A stretch of DNA of 64,000 bases. Source: Paenirhizobium selenitireducens ATCC BAA-1503 (GTDB lineage Bacteria; Pseudomonadota; Alphaproteobacteria; Rhizobiales; Rhizobiaceae). The position numbers and the translations under genes are program-made. The notes beneath the pieces are model-generated. The model saw only the letters and a list, made by a program, of their open reading frames with translations, made no database searches and was not told where the DNA came from. Location: contig NZ_JAEG01000001.1 in the NCBI RefSeq assembly GCF_000518785.1, forward strand, positions 248,001 through 312,000, read 5' to 3'. Shown here piece after piece: positions 53,056 to 62,453 of this stretch (its first letter is position 1; each line of letters starts with the position of its first letter).

Positions 53056-54592
53056 TCGCCGTCTCCAAACCGTGCATGCCGCCCATCAGGAGGCCGATCT
53101 TCTCGCGCGTCATCGTCGCTGCCGGATAACTCTGCGACAGCCGGCCCTCGGAAATGGCTGCGATCGTGGTCGCCACCTCGAAGATCTCGTCGAGGTCCTG
53201 GCTGATGACCACGACCGCCGATCCGGCGCGCGCCAGGTTGATCAGCGCCTGACGGATGCGGCTGGCCGCCCCTGCATCGACCCCCCAGGTGGGCTGGTTG
53301 ACGATCAGCACGGCCGGCTGCCGGTCAAGCTCGCGACCGACGATGAATTTCTGCAGGTTTCCGCCGGACAAGGAGCCTGCGGCCGGATCGGCGCCGCTCT
53401 TGCGCACGTCCATCGCCTCGCAGATGCGCTGCGTCGCGCCCTTCACCGCCTCGTGGCGGATCAGTTTCAGGATCCCGCCCGAGAGGAAGGATCGCGCGTC
53501 CGACCGGTTGCGGGCGAGTAGCAGGTTGTCCGACAGGGGAAGCGCCGAGACGGCGCCGTGGCCGTTGCGTTCCTCGGGCACGAAACCGGCGCCGAGCAGG
53601 CGGCGGCCGTTGATGCCGGTCCGCCCGACAGCGCGGCCGCGAATGCGAACGGCGTCGTTGTCCTCGGTCGTGTATTCGCCGGAGAGCGCATCGAACAGCT
53701 CACCCTGACCGTTGCCCGCCACGCCGGCGATCGCCAGCACCTCGCCGGCGCGGACGCTCAGCGACAGGTTCTTGAGTTCCATGGCAAAGGGCGTGCGCGG
53801 GCGAAGTGTCAGGTTACGGACTTCCAGCTGCACGTCGCCGGCCGTCACCGCGTCGTCCCGCATCACGGTCGCGACTTCGCCGCCGACCATCATACGGGCA
53901 AGGGTGGCCGGCGTCTCGCCGCGCGGATCGCAGGCGCCGGTGACCTTGCCGTGGCGCAACACGGTGGCACGGTCGCAGATGCGCTGCACCTCTTCCAGGC
54001 GGTGGCTGATGTAGAGAACCGAGCGGCCTTCGGCCTTCAGCTTGAACAGCGTCTCGAACAGCTTGTCGGCTTCCTGCGGGGTAAGGACCGAGGTCGGCTC
54101 GTCGAGGATGATGAGTTTCGGGTTCTGCAGCAGTGCCCTGACGATCTCGATCCGCTGCCGTTCGCCGACCGAAAGGTCGGCGACATGGGCGGCCGGATCG
54201 AGCGGCAGGCCGTAGGCCTTGGAAAGCTCGGCGGCCTTCTGCGAGATTTCGTCGATCGACACGTTTTCGTCGAGCGCCAGCGCGATGTTCTCCGCGACGG
54301 TCAGGGCCTCGAACAGTGAGAAATGCTGGAAGACCATGCCGATGCCGAGGCGCCGTGCGGCGGCGGGCGAGACGATGTCCTCCGGCTTGCCCTTCCAGCA
54401 GACGCGGCCGGATGTCGGGGCAAGAATGCCGAACAGCATCTTGACCAGGGTCGATTTGCCGGCGCCGTTTTCGCCGAGCAGCGCGTGGATCTCGCCATGG
54501 CCGATCTCAAGGTCGATACCGTCGCAGGCAGCGAAGCTGCCGAACAGCTTGGTCAGCCCCTCGACGGCCAAAAGTGGCTCGGTGTTCGTCAT
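53045..54592 (-). CDS. ABC transporter ATP-binding protein, double-domain (nucleoside/sugar type)
   Basis: A 515-residue protein with two ABC domains. The first has Walker A LGENGAGKSTLVKML and signature LSVGERQRIEIVRALL with Walker B LIILDEPTSVLTPQ. The second has the usual degenerate Walker A (GVAGNGQGELFDAL) and LSGGNLQKFIVGRELDRQP with VNQPTWGVD. This layout matches YufO/RbsA-like ATPases. The start at MTNTEPLL is preceded by AAGGGTGAC. It opens the importer operon. Confidence 0.94.
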   Translation of the reverse strand: MTNTEPLLAVEGLTKLFGSFAACDGIDLEIGHGEIHALLGENGAGKSTLVKMLFGILAPTSGRVCWKGKPEDIVSPAAARRLGIGMVFQHFSLFEALTVAENIALALDENVSIDEISQKAAELSKAYGLPLDPAAHVADLSVGERQRIEIVRALLQNPKLIILDEPTSVLTPQEADKLFETLFKLKAEGRSVLYISHRLEEVQRICDRATVLRHGKVTGACDPRGETPATLARMMVGGEVATVMRDDAVTAGDVQLEVRNLTLRPRTPFAMELKNLSLSVRAGEVLAIAGVAGNGQGELFDALSGEYTTEDNDAVRIRGRAVGRTGINGRRLLGAGFVPEERNGHGAVSALPLSDNLLLARNRSDARSFLSGGILKLIRHEAVKGATQRICEAMDVRKSGADPAAGSLSGGNLQKFIVGRELDRQPAVLIVNQPTWGVDAGAASRIRQALINLARAGSAVVVISQDLDEIFEVATTIAAISEGRLSQSYPAATMTREKIGLLMGGMHGLETANAH

Positions 54593-54742
54593 GTCACCCT
54601 TCGGCACAGTTCCCTCTTGCGCTCGCACCGCAGCCCCCAAGCGTGCCGATCAAAGCGAAAAACGATATTGATACGCGCTTTGCGCCATCCGGCAACCGAC
54701 CCGTCGCAACTTTTTTTGCACATGCACATTGAAGCCGGCGGT

Positions 54743-55474
54743 TCAGGACTTCGACCTGCCGAGGGAGGGAAACCATTGCAGCACCGCGCCGATGCCATAG
54801 AGGTAGATGCCGGTGATGATGAAGCCGAGAGTCACCCAGTCGGGGGTGTGGAAATGCTTCAGAAGCGCATAGCCGCCGAAGCCGCACCACAGGAAGAAGA
54901 CCGCCAGATTGAGGGACCTCAGCCGCTGGACGCGCACCGGATGGAGGAAATGGATCGGCAGGAAGGTCAGGACGACGGAGGCGATGACCACCACCAGCGC
55001 GGTCGTCGCATCGGCGTCGATGACGAACAGCGTGAACACGATCATGTTCCACACCACCGGAAAGCCGGAGAAGAAATATTCGTCGGTCTTCATGCCCATG
55101 TCGGCATAGTAGATGGCGCTCGACACCACGATCATGCCGGCGGCAACGAAGGACCAGGGCTCGCCGATCATGCCGCTCTGGTAGAGCGCAAAGGCCGGAA
55201 GAAGCACATAGGTGACGTAGTCGATGATGTTGTCGAGCGTATCGCCCGACCAGTTCGGCAGCACTTCCTTGACCCGCACCTTGCGGGCGATCGGCCCGTC
55301 GATGCCGTCGACCAGAAGCGCCAGGCCCAGCCACCAGAACATGTCGACGAAGCGACGCTCGGCGGCCGCGACGACACCCAGGAAAGCGAGGAACGAACCG
55401 GAGGCGGTCAGAATGTGGACAGAGAAAGCACGCATTTCCGCGTAAGGCACCCGCCGATAATTGAAGATCTTCAT
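54743..55474 (-). CDS. pcs: Phosphatidylcholine synthase
   Basis: A 243-residue membrane protein that condenses choline with CDP-diacylglycerol to make phosphatidylcholine, a route found in rhizobia and some pathogens. The CDP-alcohol phosphotransferase motif is DGIDGPIAR followed by a variable gap and GDTLDNIIDYVTY. About seven to eight hydrophobic helices follow. The start at MKIFNYRRVPYAEMRAF is typical of Pcs. It is divergent from the UbiH-like gene. The enzyme supports a Rhizobiaceae origin and an envelope rich in phosphatidylcholine. Confidence 0.95.
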   Translation of the reverse strand: MKIFNYRRVPYAEMRAFSVHILTASGSFLAFLGVVAAAERRFVDMFWWLGLALLVDGIDGPIARKVRVKEVLPNWSGDTLDNIIDYVTYVLLPAFALYQSGMIGEPWSFVAAGMIVVSSAIYYADMGMKTDEYFFSGFPVVWNMIVFTLFVIDADATTALVVVIASVVLTFLPIHFLHPVRVQRLRSLNLAVFFLWCGFGGYALLKHFHTPDWVTLGFIITGIYLYGIGAVLQWFPSLGRSKS

Positions 55475-55670
55475 ATCCGGTTTCTGCCCCGCTCTTCGCC
55501 CTGCGATTTCGTATCGACCGAAACCGCATTTTTTGCAACCGCGTTGGCGAAAGATGAACACATTTAGCGGGCTCTGCTGCCGCAGGCAGGATGGAGGCCT
55601 GCGCCAATTCGGCTTATGGATTTCTGCGTGCAGGCGCTCTAGATAGAGTGAAACTCAAGAGGTGGCCAAG

Positions 55671-56870
55671 ATGAAAGAGTTCGATATCGCTGTGGTCGGC
55701 GGCGGCCTTGCCGGCTCCATCGCCGCGGTGGCCCTTGCCCGGGGCGGACGTCGCATTGCCTTTGTCGCCCCGCCGACCGGTGGCGACCGGCGCACCACCG
55801 CGCTGATGGATCAGTCGGTCCGGATGATGGAGCGGCTCGGCCTTTGGGACGCGGTCAGTCCTTCGGCGGCTGCGCTGTCGACCATGCAGATCGTCGACGG
55901 TACCAACCGTTTGCTGCGCGCACCCGTCGTCGCCTTTCGCAGCGCCGAGATCGGGCTGGACGCCTTCGGCTACAACATGCCCAACAGCGCCCTGCTAAAG
56001 GTTCTGGGCGACGCAGTCGCGGCCGAGCCCAACATCACGCTCCTCCCCTCAGCCGCCGAAGACATCGCCTTTGGCCCGGACAAGGTTGTGATACAGCTTG
56101 CCGGCGGCGAGAGCCTGGAAGCGGCTTTCGTCGTCGGCGCCGACGGTCGCAAGTCGAAGGTCCGCGAAAGTGCAGGCGTCGGCGTGCGCACCTGGTCCTA
56201 TCCGCAGACGGCCGTCGTGCTGAACTTCGCCCACACCGTGCCGCACCGCAACGTGTCGACCGAGTTCCACGGCGAAAGTGGCCCCTTCACCCAGGTGCCC
56301 CTGCCCGGCCAGCGCTCCAGCCTCGTCTGGGTGGTCGATCCGAAGGAAGCCGAGCGCCTGCTCGCGCTCACGAATGAAGACCTGTCGCGGGCGGTGGAAA
56401 CCCGCATGCAGTCGATGCTGGGCAAGGTTTCGGTCGAGGACGGGGTTGAGGCCTGGCCGCTTTCCGGCATGACCGCCAATCGCTACGGCGCGGGCCGCGC
56501 CGCCTTCATCGGCGAGGCCGGTCACGCCTTCCCGCCGATCGGCGCGCAGGGGCTGAACCTCAGCCTGCGCGACATCGCGGCACTCGAAGACATCCTGTGC
56601 GATCGCACCGGCCAGCCGATCCCCGCCGATGCCGGAGATCGCTTCGACGCCAAGCGCCGCGTCGATGTGATCAGCCGCACGGCGAGCGTCGACCTGCTCA
56701 ACCGCTCGCTCCTTTCGAGCCTCCTGCCGGTGCAGATGCTGCGGGCGGCGGGGTTGCAGGTGCTCTCCAGCGTCGCGCCGCTTCGCCATCTGGTGATGCA
56801 GGAAGGCGTTTCCCCCGGCCGCGCGCTGCGTTCGTTCCCGAGCTTCTTACGGGAAAAGATCCGGCGGTAG
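55671..56870 (+). CDS. UbiH/UbiF/VisC/COQ6 family FAD-dependent monooxygenase
   Basis: A 399-residue flavoprotein hydroxylase. The dinucleotide-binding motif is VVGGGLAGSIAAVALA; the DG motif (VVGADGRKSKVRESAGV) and the second FAD motif GEAGHAFPPIGAQGLNLSLRD follow, as in ubiquinone-ring hydroxylases. Which ring position is hydroxylated cannot be said. AGAGGTGG precedes the ATG at 55671; an upstream GTG at 55662 is an alternative. Its 3' end overlaps the convergent AEC gene by 24 bases. Confidence 0.92.
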   Translation: MKEFDIAVVGGGLAGSIAAVALARGGRRIAFVAPPTGGDRRTTALMDQSVRMMERLGLWDAVSPSAAALSTMQIVDGTNRLLRAPVVAFRSAEIGLDAFGYNMPNSALLKVLGDAVAAEPNITLLPSAAEDIAFGPDKVVIQLAGGESLEAAFVVGADGRKSKVRESAGVGVRTWSYPQTAVVLNFAHTVPHRNVSTEFHGESGPFTQVPLPGQRSSLVWVVDPKEAERLLALTNEDLSRAVETRMQSMLGKVSVEDGVEAWPLSGMTANRYGAGRAAFIGEAGHAFPPIGAQGLNLSLRDIAALEDILCDRTGQPIPADAGDRFDAKRRVDVISRTASVDLLNRSLLSSLLPVQMLRAAGLQVLSSVAPLRHLVMQEGVSPGRALRSFPSFLREKIRR

Positions 56871-57809
56871 GATCCCGTTGGTGATGGCGTAGAGCAGGCC
56901 TGAGACCGACAGCACCGAAAGCACGGTGGTGATCAGGATGGTGGCCGAGGCGCGCTCCTGCCAGACGCCGTATTGCTGACCGATGACGAAGACATTGGTC
57001 GCCGTCGGCAAAGAGGCGAGCAGGACTGCGGTGAAGATCCACAGCGGATCGAAATTGCCGGCCAGCCCGAGCACGACATAGACCAGCAGCGGATGCAAAA
57101 GCAGCTTGATCGGCACGATATAGCCGATCTCGGCGGGAATGCGCTTCAGCGGGCGCAGCGCCAGCGTCACGCCCATGGCAAACAGGGCGCACGGGGCGGC
57201 CGCCTGCGCCAGATAGTCGATCAGCCGCTGCAGGGCGAGCGGCGGCTCAAAATTCAGCCCGGCGGCGAGGAAACCGATCGCGGTGGCGATGATGAACGGG
57301 TGGTAGGCGATCTTCTTGGCGACATCGAGCGCCACCCGGCTGCGCAGCCGCTCGTCGCCGCCGGCAAAGGCCATCAGTGCCGGCGCGGCGATGAAATGGG
57401 CGGCATTCTCGAAGCAGAAGATCAGCGCCACCGGAACGGCGGCGGCTTCGCCGAAGGCCAGCAGCGCCAGCCCCGGTCCCATGTAGCCGATATTGCCATA
57501 GGCCCCGGCCAGCGCCTGGATGGTGCAGTCGGGTATCGTATTGCCGCGCACGAACCGTCCGATCAGGAAGACGAGAACGAAGATCGCATAGGTGGCGGCG
57601 AGCGAGGCGGCGATGAAGTCGACGCGGGTCAGTTCCTCGATCGGCGTGCGCGACACCAGCTTGAAGAACAGCGACGGCAGCGCGATGTAGATCACGAAGA
57701 AGTTGAGCCAGCCGAGCGCCTCGGCGGGCTGGCGCGTCAGCCGGCCGGAAACATAGCCGATCAGGATCAGCCCGAAGAACGGCAGGACCAGTGCGATAAT
57801 GTCTGCCAA
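56847..57809 (-). CDS. AEC family transporter (auxin efflux carrier-like)
   Basis: A 320-residue protein with ten hydrophobic segments, five at each end of a short polar loop. ALVLPFFGLILIGYVSGRL and the conserved YGNIGYMGPGLALLAFGE block mark the AEC family, which includes malate and malonate carriers as well as auxin transporters of plants. Substrate unknown. It ends convergently on, and overlaps by 24 bases, the UbiH-like gene. CcdA lies upstream on the same strand, 54 bases away. Confidence 0.9.
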   Translation of the reverse strand: MADIIALVLPFFGLILIGYVSGRLTRQPAEALGWLNFFVIYIALPSLFFKLVSRTPIEELTRVDFIAASLAATYAIFVLVFLIGRFVRGNTIPDCTIQALAGAYGNIGYMGPGLALLAFGEAAAVPVALIFCFENAAHFIAAPALMAFAGGDERLRSRVALDVAKKIAYHPFIIATAIGFLAAGLNFEPPLALQRLIDYLAQAAAPCALFAMGVTLALRPLKRIPAEIGYIVPIKLLLHPLLVYVVLGLAGNFDPLWIFTAVLLASLPTATNVFVIGQQYGVWQERASATILITTVLSVLSVSGLLYAITNGILPPDLFP

Positions 57810-57863
57810 GCCACCGCTCCTCGCATTCCGGGGCCGGACGTATGCGACCCTTCGTCTTCGGCC

Positions 57864-58613
57864 TTAGCCGATTTGCGACAGGATTGGAAAGGTCTGCTGG
57901 AACCAAATCGCCATGTCGGCGACGAATCCGAAGATAAAGGCAAGCCCGGTGAGAACGAGCAACCCGCCCATGATCTTCTCGACCAGGCCGAGATGCCTGC
58001 GGAAGCGAGTGAGGAAGCGCATGAAGGCGCCGGAAAAGGCAGCCGCGATCCAGAAGGGCACGGCGAGACCAAGCGAGTAGACGGCGAGCAGCATGGCGCC
58101 CTCGCCGACCGTGTCACGCGCGGCGGCCACGCCGAGGATCGCGCCGAGCACCGGACCGATACAGGGCGTCCAGCCGAAGGCAAAGGCCAGGCCCATGACA
58201 TAGGCGCCCGACAGCGTCGCCGGCTTGCCGCCGCCGGAGATTCGCATCTCGCGCGACAACAGCCCGATGCGGAAGACGCCGAGGAAGTTGAGGCCCATGA
58301 TGATGATGATGACGCCGCCGATCTTGGCCAAGAGGTCGAGATGCTGGCGCAGCAGCGTGCCGATGGTCGAGGCGCCGGCGCCGAGCGCGACGAACACGGT
58401 GGCAAAGCCGAGGGTGAAGGCGAGCGCCGAAAACATCACCGCGCGCCGCGCCTGGCGGTCCTCAGTCGCCACCCCGCCGCCGCGGAACTGGTCGACGGAG
58501 ATGCCGGCCATGTAGCAGAGATAGGGCGGGACAAGCGGCAGGACGCAGGGCGACAGGAAGGACAGCGCCCCGGCGAACAGCGCGCTGAGCAGCGAAATCT
58601 CGGCAATCGACAC
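57864..58613 (-). CDS. ccdA: Cytochrome c biogenesis protein CcdA
   Basis: A 249-residue membrane protein with six helices that passes electrons from cytoplasmic thioredoxin to periplasmic thiol carriers for cytochrome c assembly. The redox cysteines lie in the pseudo-symmetric motifs FLSPCVLPLVPPYL and GWTPCIGPVLGA. Start GTG 58613 has AGGGAG nine bases upstream; the longer open frame upstream is not family-like. It is divergent from tRNA-Lys. Confidence 0.94.
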   Translation of the reverse strand: MSIAEISLLSALFAGALSFLSPCVLPLVPPYLCYMAGISVDQFRGGGVATEDRQARRAVMFSALAFTLGFATVFVALGAGASTIGTLLRQHLDLLAKIGGVIIIIMGLNFLGVFRIGLLSREMRISGGGKPATLSGAYVMGLAFAFGWTPCIGPVLGAILGVAAARDTVGEGAMLLAVYSLGLAVPFWIAAAFSGAFMRFLTRFRRHLGLVEKIMGGLLVLTGLAFIFGFVADMAIWFQQTFPILSQIG

Positions 58614-58801
58614 GAAGCAAACTCCCTTTGCGGCCCGGTGCCGCCTTCCTAGCGCCGTCGTCCCCTGCTTGCCAATCACCTTTCCGTTCGCTGCGACAAT
58701 TGCGCGCCATCTTCTCCGCCGTGCCGAAAATTTCGGTTGACCGGCAAGGGGCACCTGCCTATGTAACGCACACTTCCGCGGGGACGCCACGTCCCCCTTG
58801 G

Positions 58802-58877
58802 GAGAGCGTAGCTCAGCCGGTAGAGCAACTGACTTTTAATCAGTAGGTCCAGGGTTCGAATCCCTGCGCTCTCACCA
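58802..58877 (+). tRNA. tRNA-Lys (anticodon TTT), CCA encoded
   Basis: The acceptor arm GAGAGCG pairs perfectly with CGCTCTC and ends with A-CCA. The D-arm is GCTC...GAGC, and the anticodon arm is ACTGA-CTTTTAA-TCAGT with anticodon TTT at 58835-58837. The T-arm is CAGGG-TTCGAAT-CCCTG. All four stems pair, and the 76-base length is standard. Confidence 0.98.
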
Positions 58878-58984
58878 TTTCTTCCCTTGTCCATACCGAA
58901 GACATAGGTAACAGTTCGTCCCCCAGACATGGGCGACAACCGCGGCCGGCCGATGCGCAATCTCGGCGATCCTGGGCAAACCGG

Positions 58985-60580
58985 TCACAACTGCGATTCG
59001 AGCGGGAGCAGTCCGGTAACAGTCGCGACGAAGCGACGCCAGTAGCTGGCGCCCGGTTCATCGTGCTCGGGCGGGCTGTCGGGTTCGCCGTTCCATTGCA
59101 GGGCGCCGTCCTCGATACTCAGCCGGTAGGCATGGGTCGGCCCGCTATGGGTGAGGAACTCGCGCCGCACTTCGGCCGCCAGATCCGCATGACGAAACAG
59201 CACGCCCATTTCGGTATTGAGCGCGATCGACCGCGGGTCGTAGTTGAACGAGCCGATGAAGCCGGTCCGGTCGTTGACGGTGAAGGCCTTGGTGTGCAGG
59301 CTGGCATTGCTGGAGCCGAACAGCGAGATCCGCCCCGGCCGGCTTTCCGCCTTCAGCTCGAACAGATCTATCCCGCTTTCGAGCAAGCCTTCCCGGTAGC
59401 GGGCATAGGCGCCGTGGACGGCGGCGACGTCGGTCGCTGCGAGCGAATTGGTCAGCACCTTGACCTTGGCCCCGCGCTCGACCAGGCGGCGCAGGCTGCT
59501 TGCGCCCTCGTCGCCGGGGATGAAATAGGGCGATGTGATCTCCAGGCTGGTGGTCGCAGAAGCAATGACCGGATCGATCGTCTCGTTGAGCCAGCTCTGC
59601 TGCCCGACATCGAGAACCTTTTCCGGCGGATCGGAAACCACCTCCGCCGAGGCCGTCCAGTGCGTGGCACCTCCGGTCACCAGCGCCTTGGCCGCCCCCT
59701 CTCCTTGCCTCAAGCGGGACAGGTAGAGCTTTGCCGGCTCGCTCGAGGCCGCCTGCTCCAGCCGCGCCCGCAGTCGCGTGAGCTCCCGGTGTTCCGGATC
59801 CGACAGGCTGCGGATCGGCAAAACGACCGGGCTGTTCCAGAAGCGGTCGAAGATGGTCGCGGTCTGGTCGACCGCCGGGCCGACCATGGAAACGTCGAGA
59901 TCGCGGAAATTCGCGGTGTCGGACGCGCCGAAATAGGCGTCGCCGATATTGCGCCCGCCGACGATTGCCAGCCTGCCGTCGGCGATCCAGGCCTTGTTGT
60001 GCATGCGTCGCATGACCGTCAGGATGCGCAGCGCCATGTCCATGCCGCGCGCGAGCGTGCTGTCACGGCTGAGCGCCGGATTGAACAGCCGGACCTCGAT
60101 ATTGGGATGGCTGTCATAGGCGAGATAGACGTCGTCACCGCCGCGCGCATTGATGTCGTCGAGCAGGATGCGCACCCTCACCCCGCGATCGGCCGCGGCC
60201 AGCACCTCCCGGCCGAGAAGCCCGCCGGTGAAATCGTCGCGCCAGTAGTAATATTGCAGGTCGAGGCTGCGGCCGGCAGCGCGCGCCGCATGGGCCCGGA
60301 CCGCGAAGGCGTCGACATCGTCGGAGATCAGCCGAAGCCCGCTCTCGTCCGGGTGGTCCACCGTCAGCGGACCGATCTCCCGGTCGAGCGGGGTCTCGCT
60401 TTCGGCGACCGGCAGCGCAAAGGACGCCGGCCCGCGTGCCTGCGCGGCGAACCGCCCGTAGAGATAGACGGCAAGCCAGGAGGCAACGGCAAGAGCGACG
60501 ACGCCGATCAACACGATTTTCGCAATGCGCAAGTCTGACCTCCGGAACCCCGCTGCAGCGCTCTGATAACGCGCGGGCAT
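58985..60580 (-). CDS. Phospholipase D family protein, membrane-anchored (cardiolipin synthase-like)
   Basis: A 531-residue protein with one N-terminal membrane helix (residues 19-42) and two PLD domains. The first HKD motif is intact (HNKAWIAD, near residue 192). The second reads HTKAFTVND near residue 428, with Asn in the position of the motif Asp. SLDLQYYYWRDDFTGGLL and GFIGSFNYDPRS match ClsC/YmdC-like phosphatidyltransferases. It may make cardiolipin or hydrolyse phospholipids at the inner membrane. It starts 40 bases after the stop of the ABC permease gene. Confidence 0.9.
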   Translation of the reverse strand: MPARYQSAAAGFRRSDLRIAKIVLIGVVALAVASWLAVYLYGRFAAQARGPASFALPVAESETPLDREIGPLTVDHPDESGLRLISDDVDAFAVRAHAARAAGRSLDLQYYYWRDDFTGGLLGREVLAAADRGVRVRILLDDINARGGDDVYLAYDSHPNIEVRLFNPALSRDSTLARGMDMALRILTVMRRMHNKAWIADGRLAIVGGRNIGDAYFGASDTANFRDLDVSMVGPAVDQTATIFDRFWNSPVVLPIRSLSDPEHRELTRLRARLEQAASSEPAKLYLSRLRQGEGAAKALVTGGATHWTASAEVVSDPPEKVLDVGQQSWLNETIDPVIASATTSLEITSPYFIPGDEGASSLRRLVERGAKVKVLTNSLAATDVAAVHGAYARYREGLLESGIDLFELKAESRPGRISLFGSSNASLHTKAFTVNDRTGFIGSFNYDPRSIALNTEMGVLFRHADLAAEVRREFLTHSGPTHAYRLSIEDGALQWNGEPDSPPEHDEPGASYWRRFVATVTGLLPLESQL

Positions 60581-60620
60581 CGGAACGGTTCGATGCGGAC
60601 TGCAATTATGGGCAGGAAAG

Positions 60621-61739
60621 TCAGCGAATGCCGCGGAGCGCCGATGACGGCGTGGCGCGCGTCACACGCCAGGCCGGATAGAGCGCGGCGAGCGGCCCGA
60701 CCAGCACGACCCAGAACAGCGCCTCGGCGACGATGCCCAGGCTCAGATAGGGTTCGAGCAGGCCCGCCGAAATGCGCAGCCACGACACCAGATGCATGCC
60801 GGCAATCCCGAGACCGACCCCGATGAAACTGCCGATCAGGCACATTATCAGCCCCTCGACCACCACCAGCATGCGGATGCGCGCCGGCGTCCAGCCGATC
60901 GCCGCGAGGATGCCGAATTCCTGGACGCGCTCGGAGACCGACATCAGCAGCGTATTGGCCACCAGGATCGACGAGGCGAGAATCATGATCAGCGAGACCG
61001 CCGAGGTGACCGCATCGACCGTCTTGACGAAGTCCATGTTCTCGGCGAACTCCGCGCTGTCGCTCACCTCGATCGTCGGCGACACCTTGGCGAGCGCCGC
61101 CTTGACGGTCGCCGCCCTGTCCGGTTCCACCGGACGCGCCAGGCGGATCTGCACCAGCGAGACGCTGGCCGGGCGGCCGAGAAGTTCCTGGAGCCCCTTC
61201 AGACGGGCCACGGCGACGTTCTGGTTGAACACCGAGTCCGGCACCGAGATGCCGGTGATGCGGAAGGGCTCGTACTGGATCTGGATCTCGTCGCCCACCG
61301 TCTTGCCGAGCGCCTCGGCGACGGTGCGGCCGAGCACCACTTCGCGGTCGCCGGTGGGGATCACGCCTTGTTCGAGCGCCAGCGAGCGCCACAGGAAGCT
61401 GTCGTCCGGCCAGCCGGTGACGAAGATATTGGCCTCGTCGTCGACCTCGGCGATCGTCAGAACGATGCCCGCCGCCTCCTCGACGCCGGGCACGGCATCG
61501 AGCCTCTCGACCAGTTCGGCGGAAATCGAACTGCTGACCAGGCTGTAGGTGCCGCGCTGGCTGACGACATAGTCGCCGCCGACATCGCCGACGCCCTGGG
61601 CATAGCTGTCCTGCAGGCCGCGCGTCAGGCCGGTGAGCGCGACGAAACTGCCGACGGCCACTGCGATGCCGAGCACGGTGAGCGTGGAGCGAAGTTTCTG
61701 CGACAGGAGGTTTCGGGCAGGCAAGGTCAGGAGATTCAT
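60621..61739 (-). CDS. ABC transporter permease, FtsX/MacB type
   Basis: A 372-residue protein with the FtsX topology: one N-terminal membrane helix (LTVLGIAVAVGSFVALTGLTRGL), a periplasmic domain of about 200 residues, and three C-terminal helices (LIMILASSILVANTLLMSV, LIMCLIGSFIGVGLGIAGM, GIVAEALFWVVLVGPLAALYPAW). SVSERVQEFGILAAIGWT is the FtsX-domain motif. This type works with LolD/MacB-like ATPases to extract lipoproteins or drive envelope mechanotransmission. It overlaps the ATPase gene upstream by four bases. Confidence 0.92.
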   Translation of the reverse strand: MNLLTLPARNLLSQKLRSTLTVLGIAVAVGSFVALTGLTRGLQDSYAQGVGDVGGDYVVSQRGTYSLVSSSISAELVERLDAVPGVEEAAGIVLTIAEVDDEANIFVTGWPDDSFLWRSLALEQGVIPTGDREVVLGRTVAEALGKTVGDEIQIQYEPFRITGISVPDSVFNQNVAVARLKGLQELLGRPASVSLVQIRLARPVEPDRAATVKAALAKVSPTIEVSDSAEFAENMDFVKTVDAVTSAVSLIMILASSILVANTLLMSVSERVQEFGILAAIGWTPARIRMLVVVEGLIMCLIGSFIGVGLGIAGMHLVSWLRISAGLLEPYLSLGIVAEALFWVVLVGPLAALYPAWRVTRATPSSALRGIR

Positions 61740-62443
61740 GCGGAGACCTCGGAAGTCGCGGCGAGCCGCGGAACACGCTGGTCGGAAACGATCCGTCCGT
61801 CGACCAGTTCGACGCGCCGGTCGCAGCGTTCGGCGATCGCCCGGTCATGGGTGACGATGACGACCGTGATCGCATTGTTGCGCTGCAGATCCTCGAGCAG
61901 GTCGATGATGTCGGCGCTCGACCGGCTGTCGAGACTGCCCGTCGGTTCGTCGGCGACGATCAGTTCGGGGCGGTTGGCAAGCGCCCGGGCGATCGCCACC
62001 CGCTGCCGCTCGCCGCCGGACAGTTGCAGCGGATGCTGGCGACCGCGCTGACCGAGGCCAAGACGCTCCAGCAGTTCCGCCACCCGCTCGCGCCGGTCAC
62101 GCGCCGAAATCCCCTGCCACAGCATGGCGAGTTCGATGTTCTCCGCCACCGTCAGCGACGGGATCAGATAGAAGGACTGGAAGACGAAGCCGATCCGCTC
62201 GGAGCGGATGCGCGCCCAGTCCGTCCTGCCCCGCACGATCTCTCCATCGAACAGCACCTCGCCTGCGCTCGGTTCTTCAAGGCCGCACAGCACGTCGAGC
62301 AGCGTCGACTTGCCGCTGCCGCTCGGGCCGGTGATGGCGATGAAATCGCCGCGCGCCACCGAGAAGGAAACATCGTCCAGGGCAATGATGCGGCCGTTGT
62401 CATAGTCACGGCGGCAATTGCGGAGTTCGACCAGTTGGGACAT
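61736..62443 (-). CDS. ABC transporter ATP-binding protein, LolD/MacB type
   Basis: A 235-residue ATPase with Walker A GPSGSGKSTLLDVL, the Q-loop in FVFQSFYLIPSLTV, signature LSGGERQRVAIARAL and Walker B LIVADEPTGSLDS. The SLDS end and the FQSFYLIP block place it with LolD/MacB/FtsE-type mechanotransmission ATPases, not with MlaF. It overlaps the FtsX-type permease gene downstream (ATGA) and lies ten bases after the MlaC-like gene. Confidence 0.94.
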   Translation of the reverse strand: MSQLVELRNCRRDYDNGRIIALDDVSFSVARGDFIAITGPSGSGKSTLLDVLCGLEEPSAGEVLFDGEIVRGRTDWARIRSERIGFVFQSFYLIPSLTVAENIELAMLWQGISARDRRERVAELLERLGLGQRGRQHPLQLSGGERQRVAIARALANRPELIVADEPTGSLDSRSSADIIDLLEDLQRNNAITVVIVTHDRAIAERCDRRVELVDGRIVSDQRVPRLAATSEVSA

Positions 62444-62453
62444 GCAGAGGCTC

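Noticed and set aside
55578..55600. Inverted repeat CGCAGGC-N9-GCCTGCG upstream of the UbiH-like gene
   Set aside because: A 7-bp GC-rich repeat is expected by chance at this base composition, and it has no promoter relation I can support.
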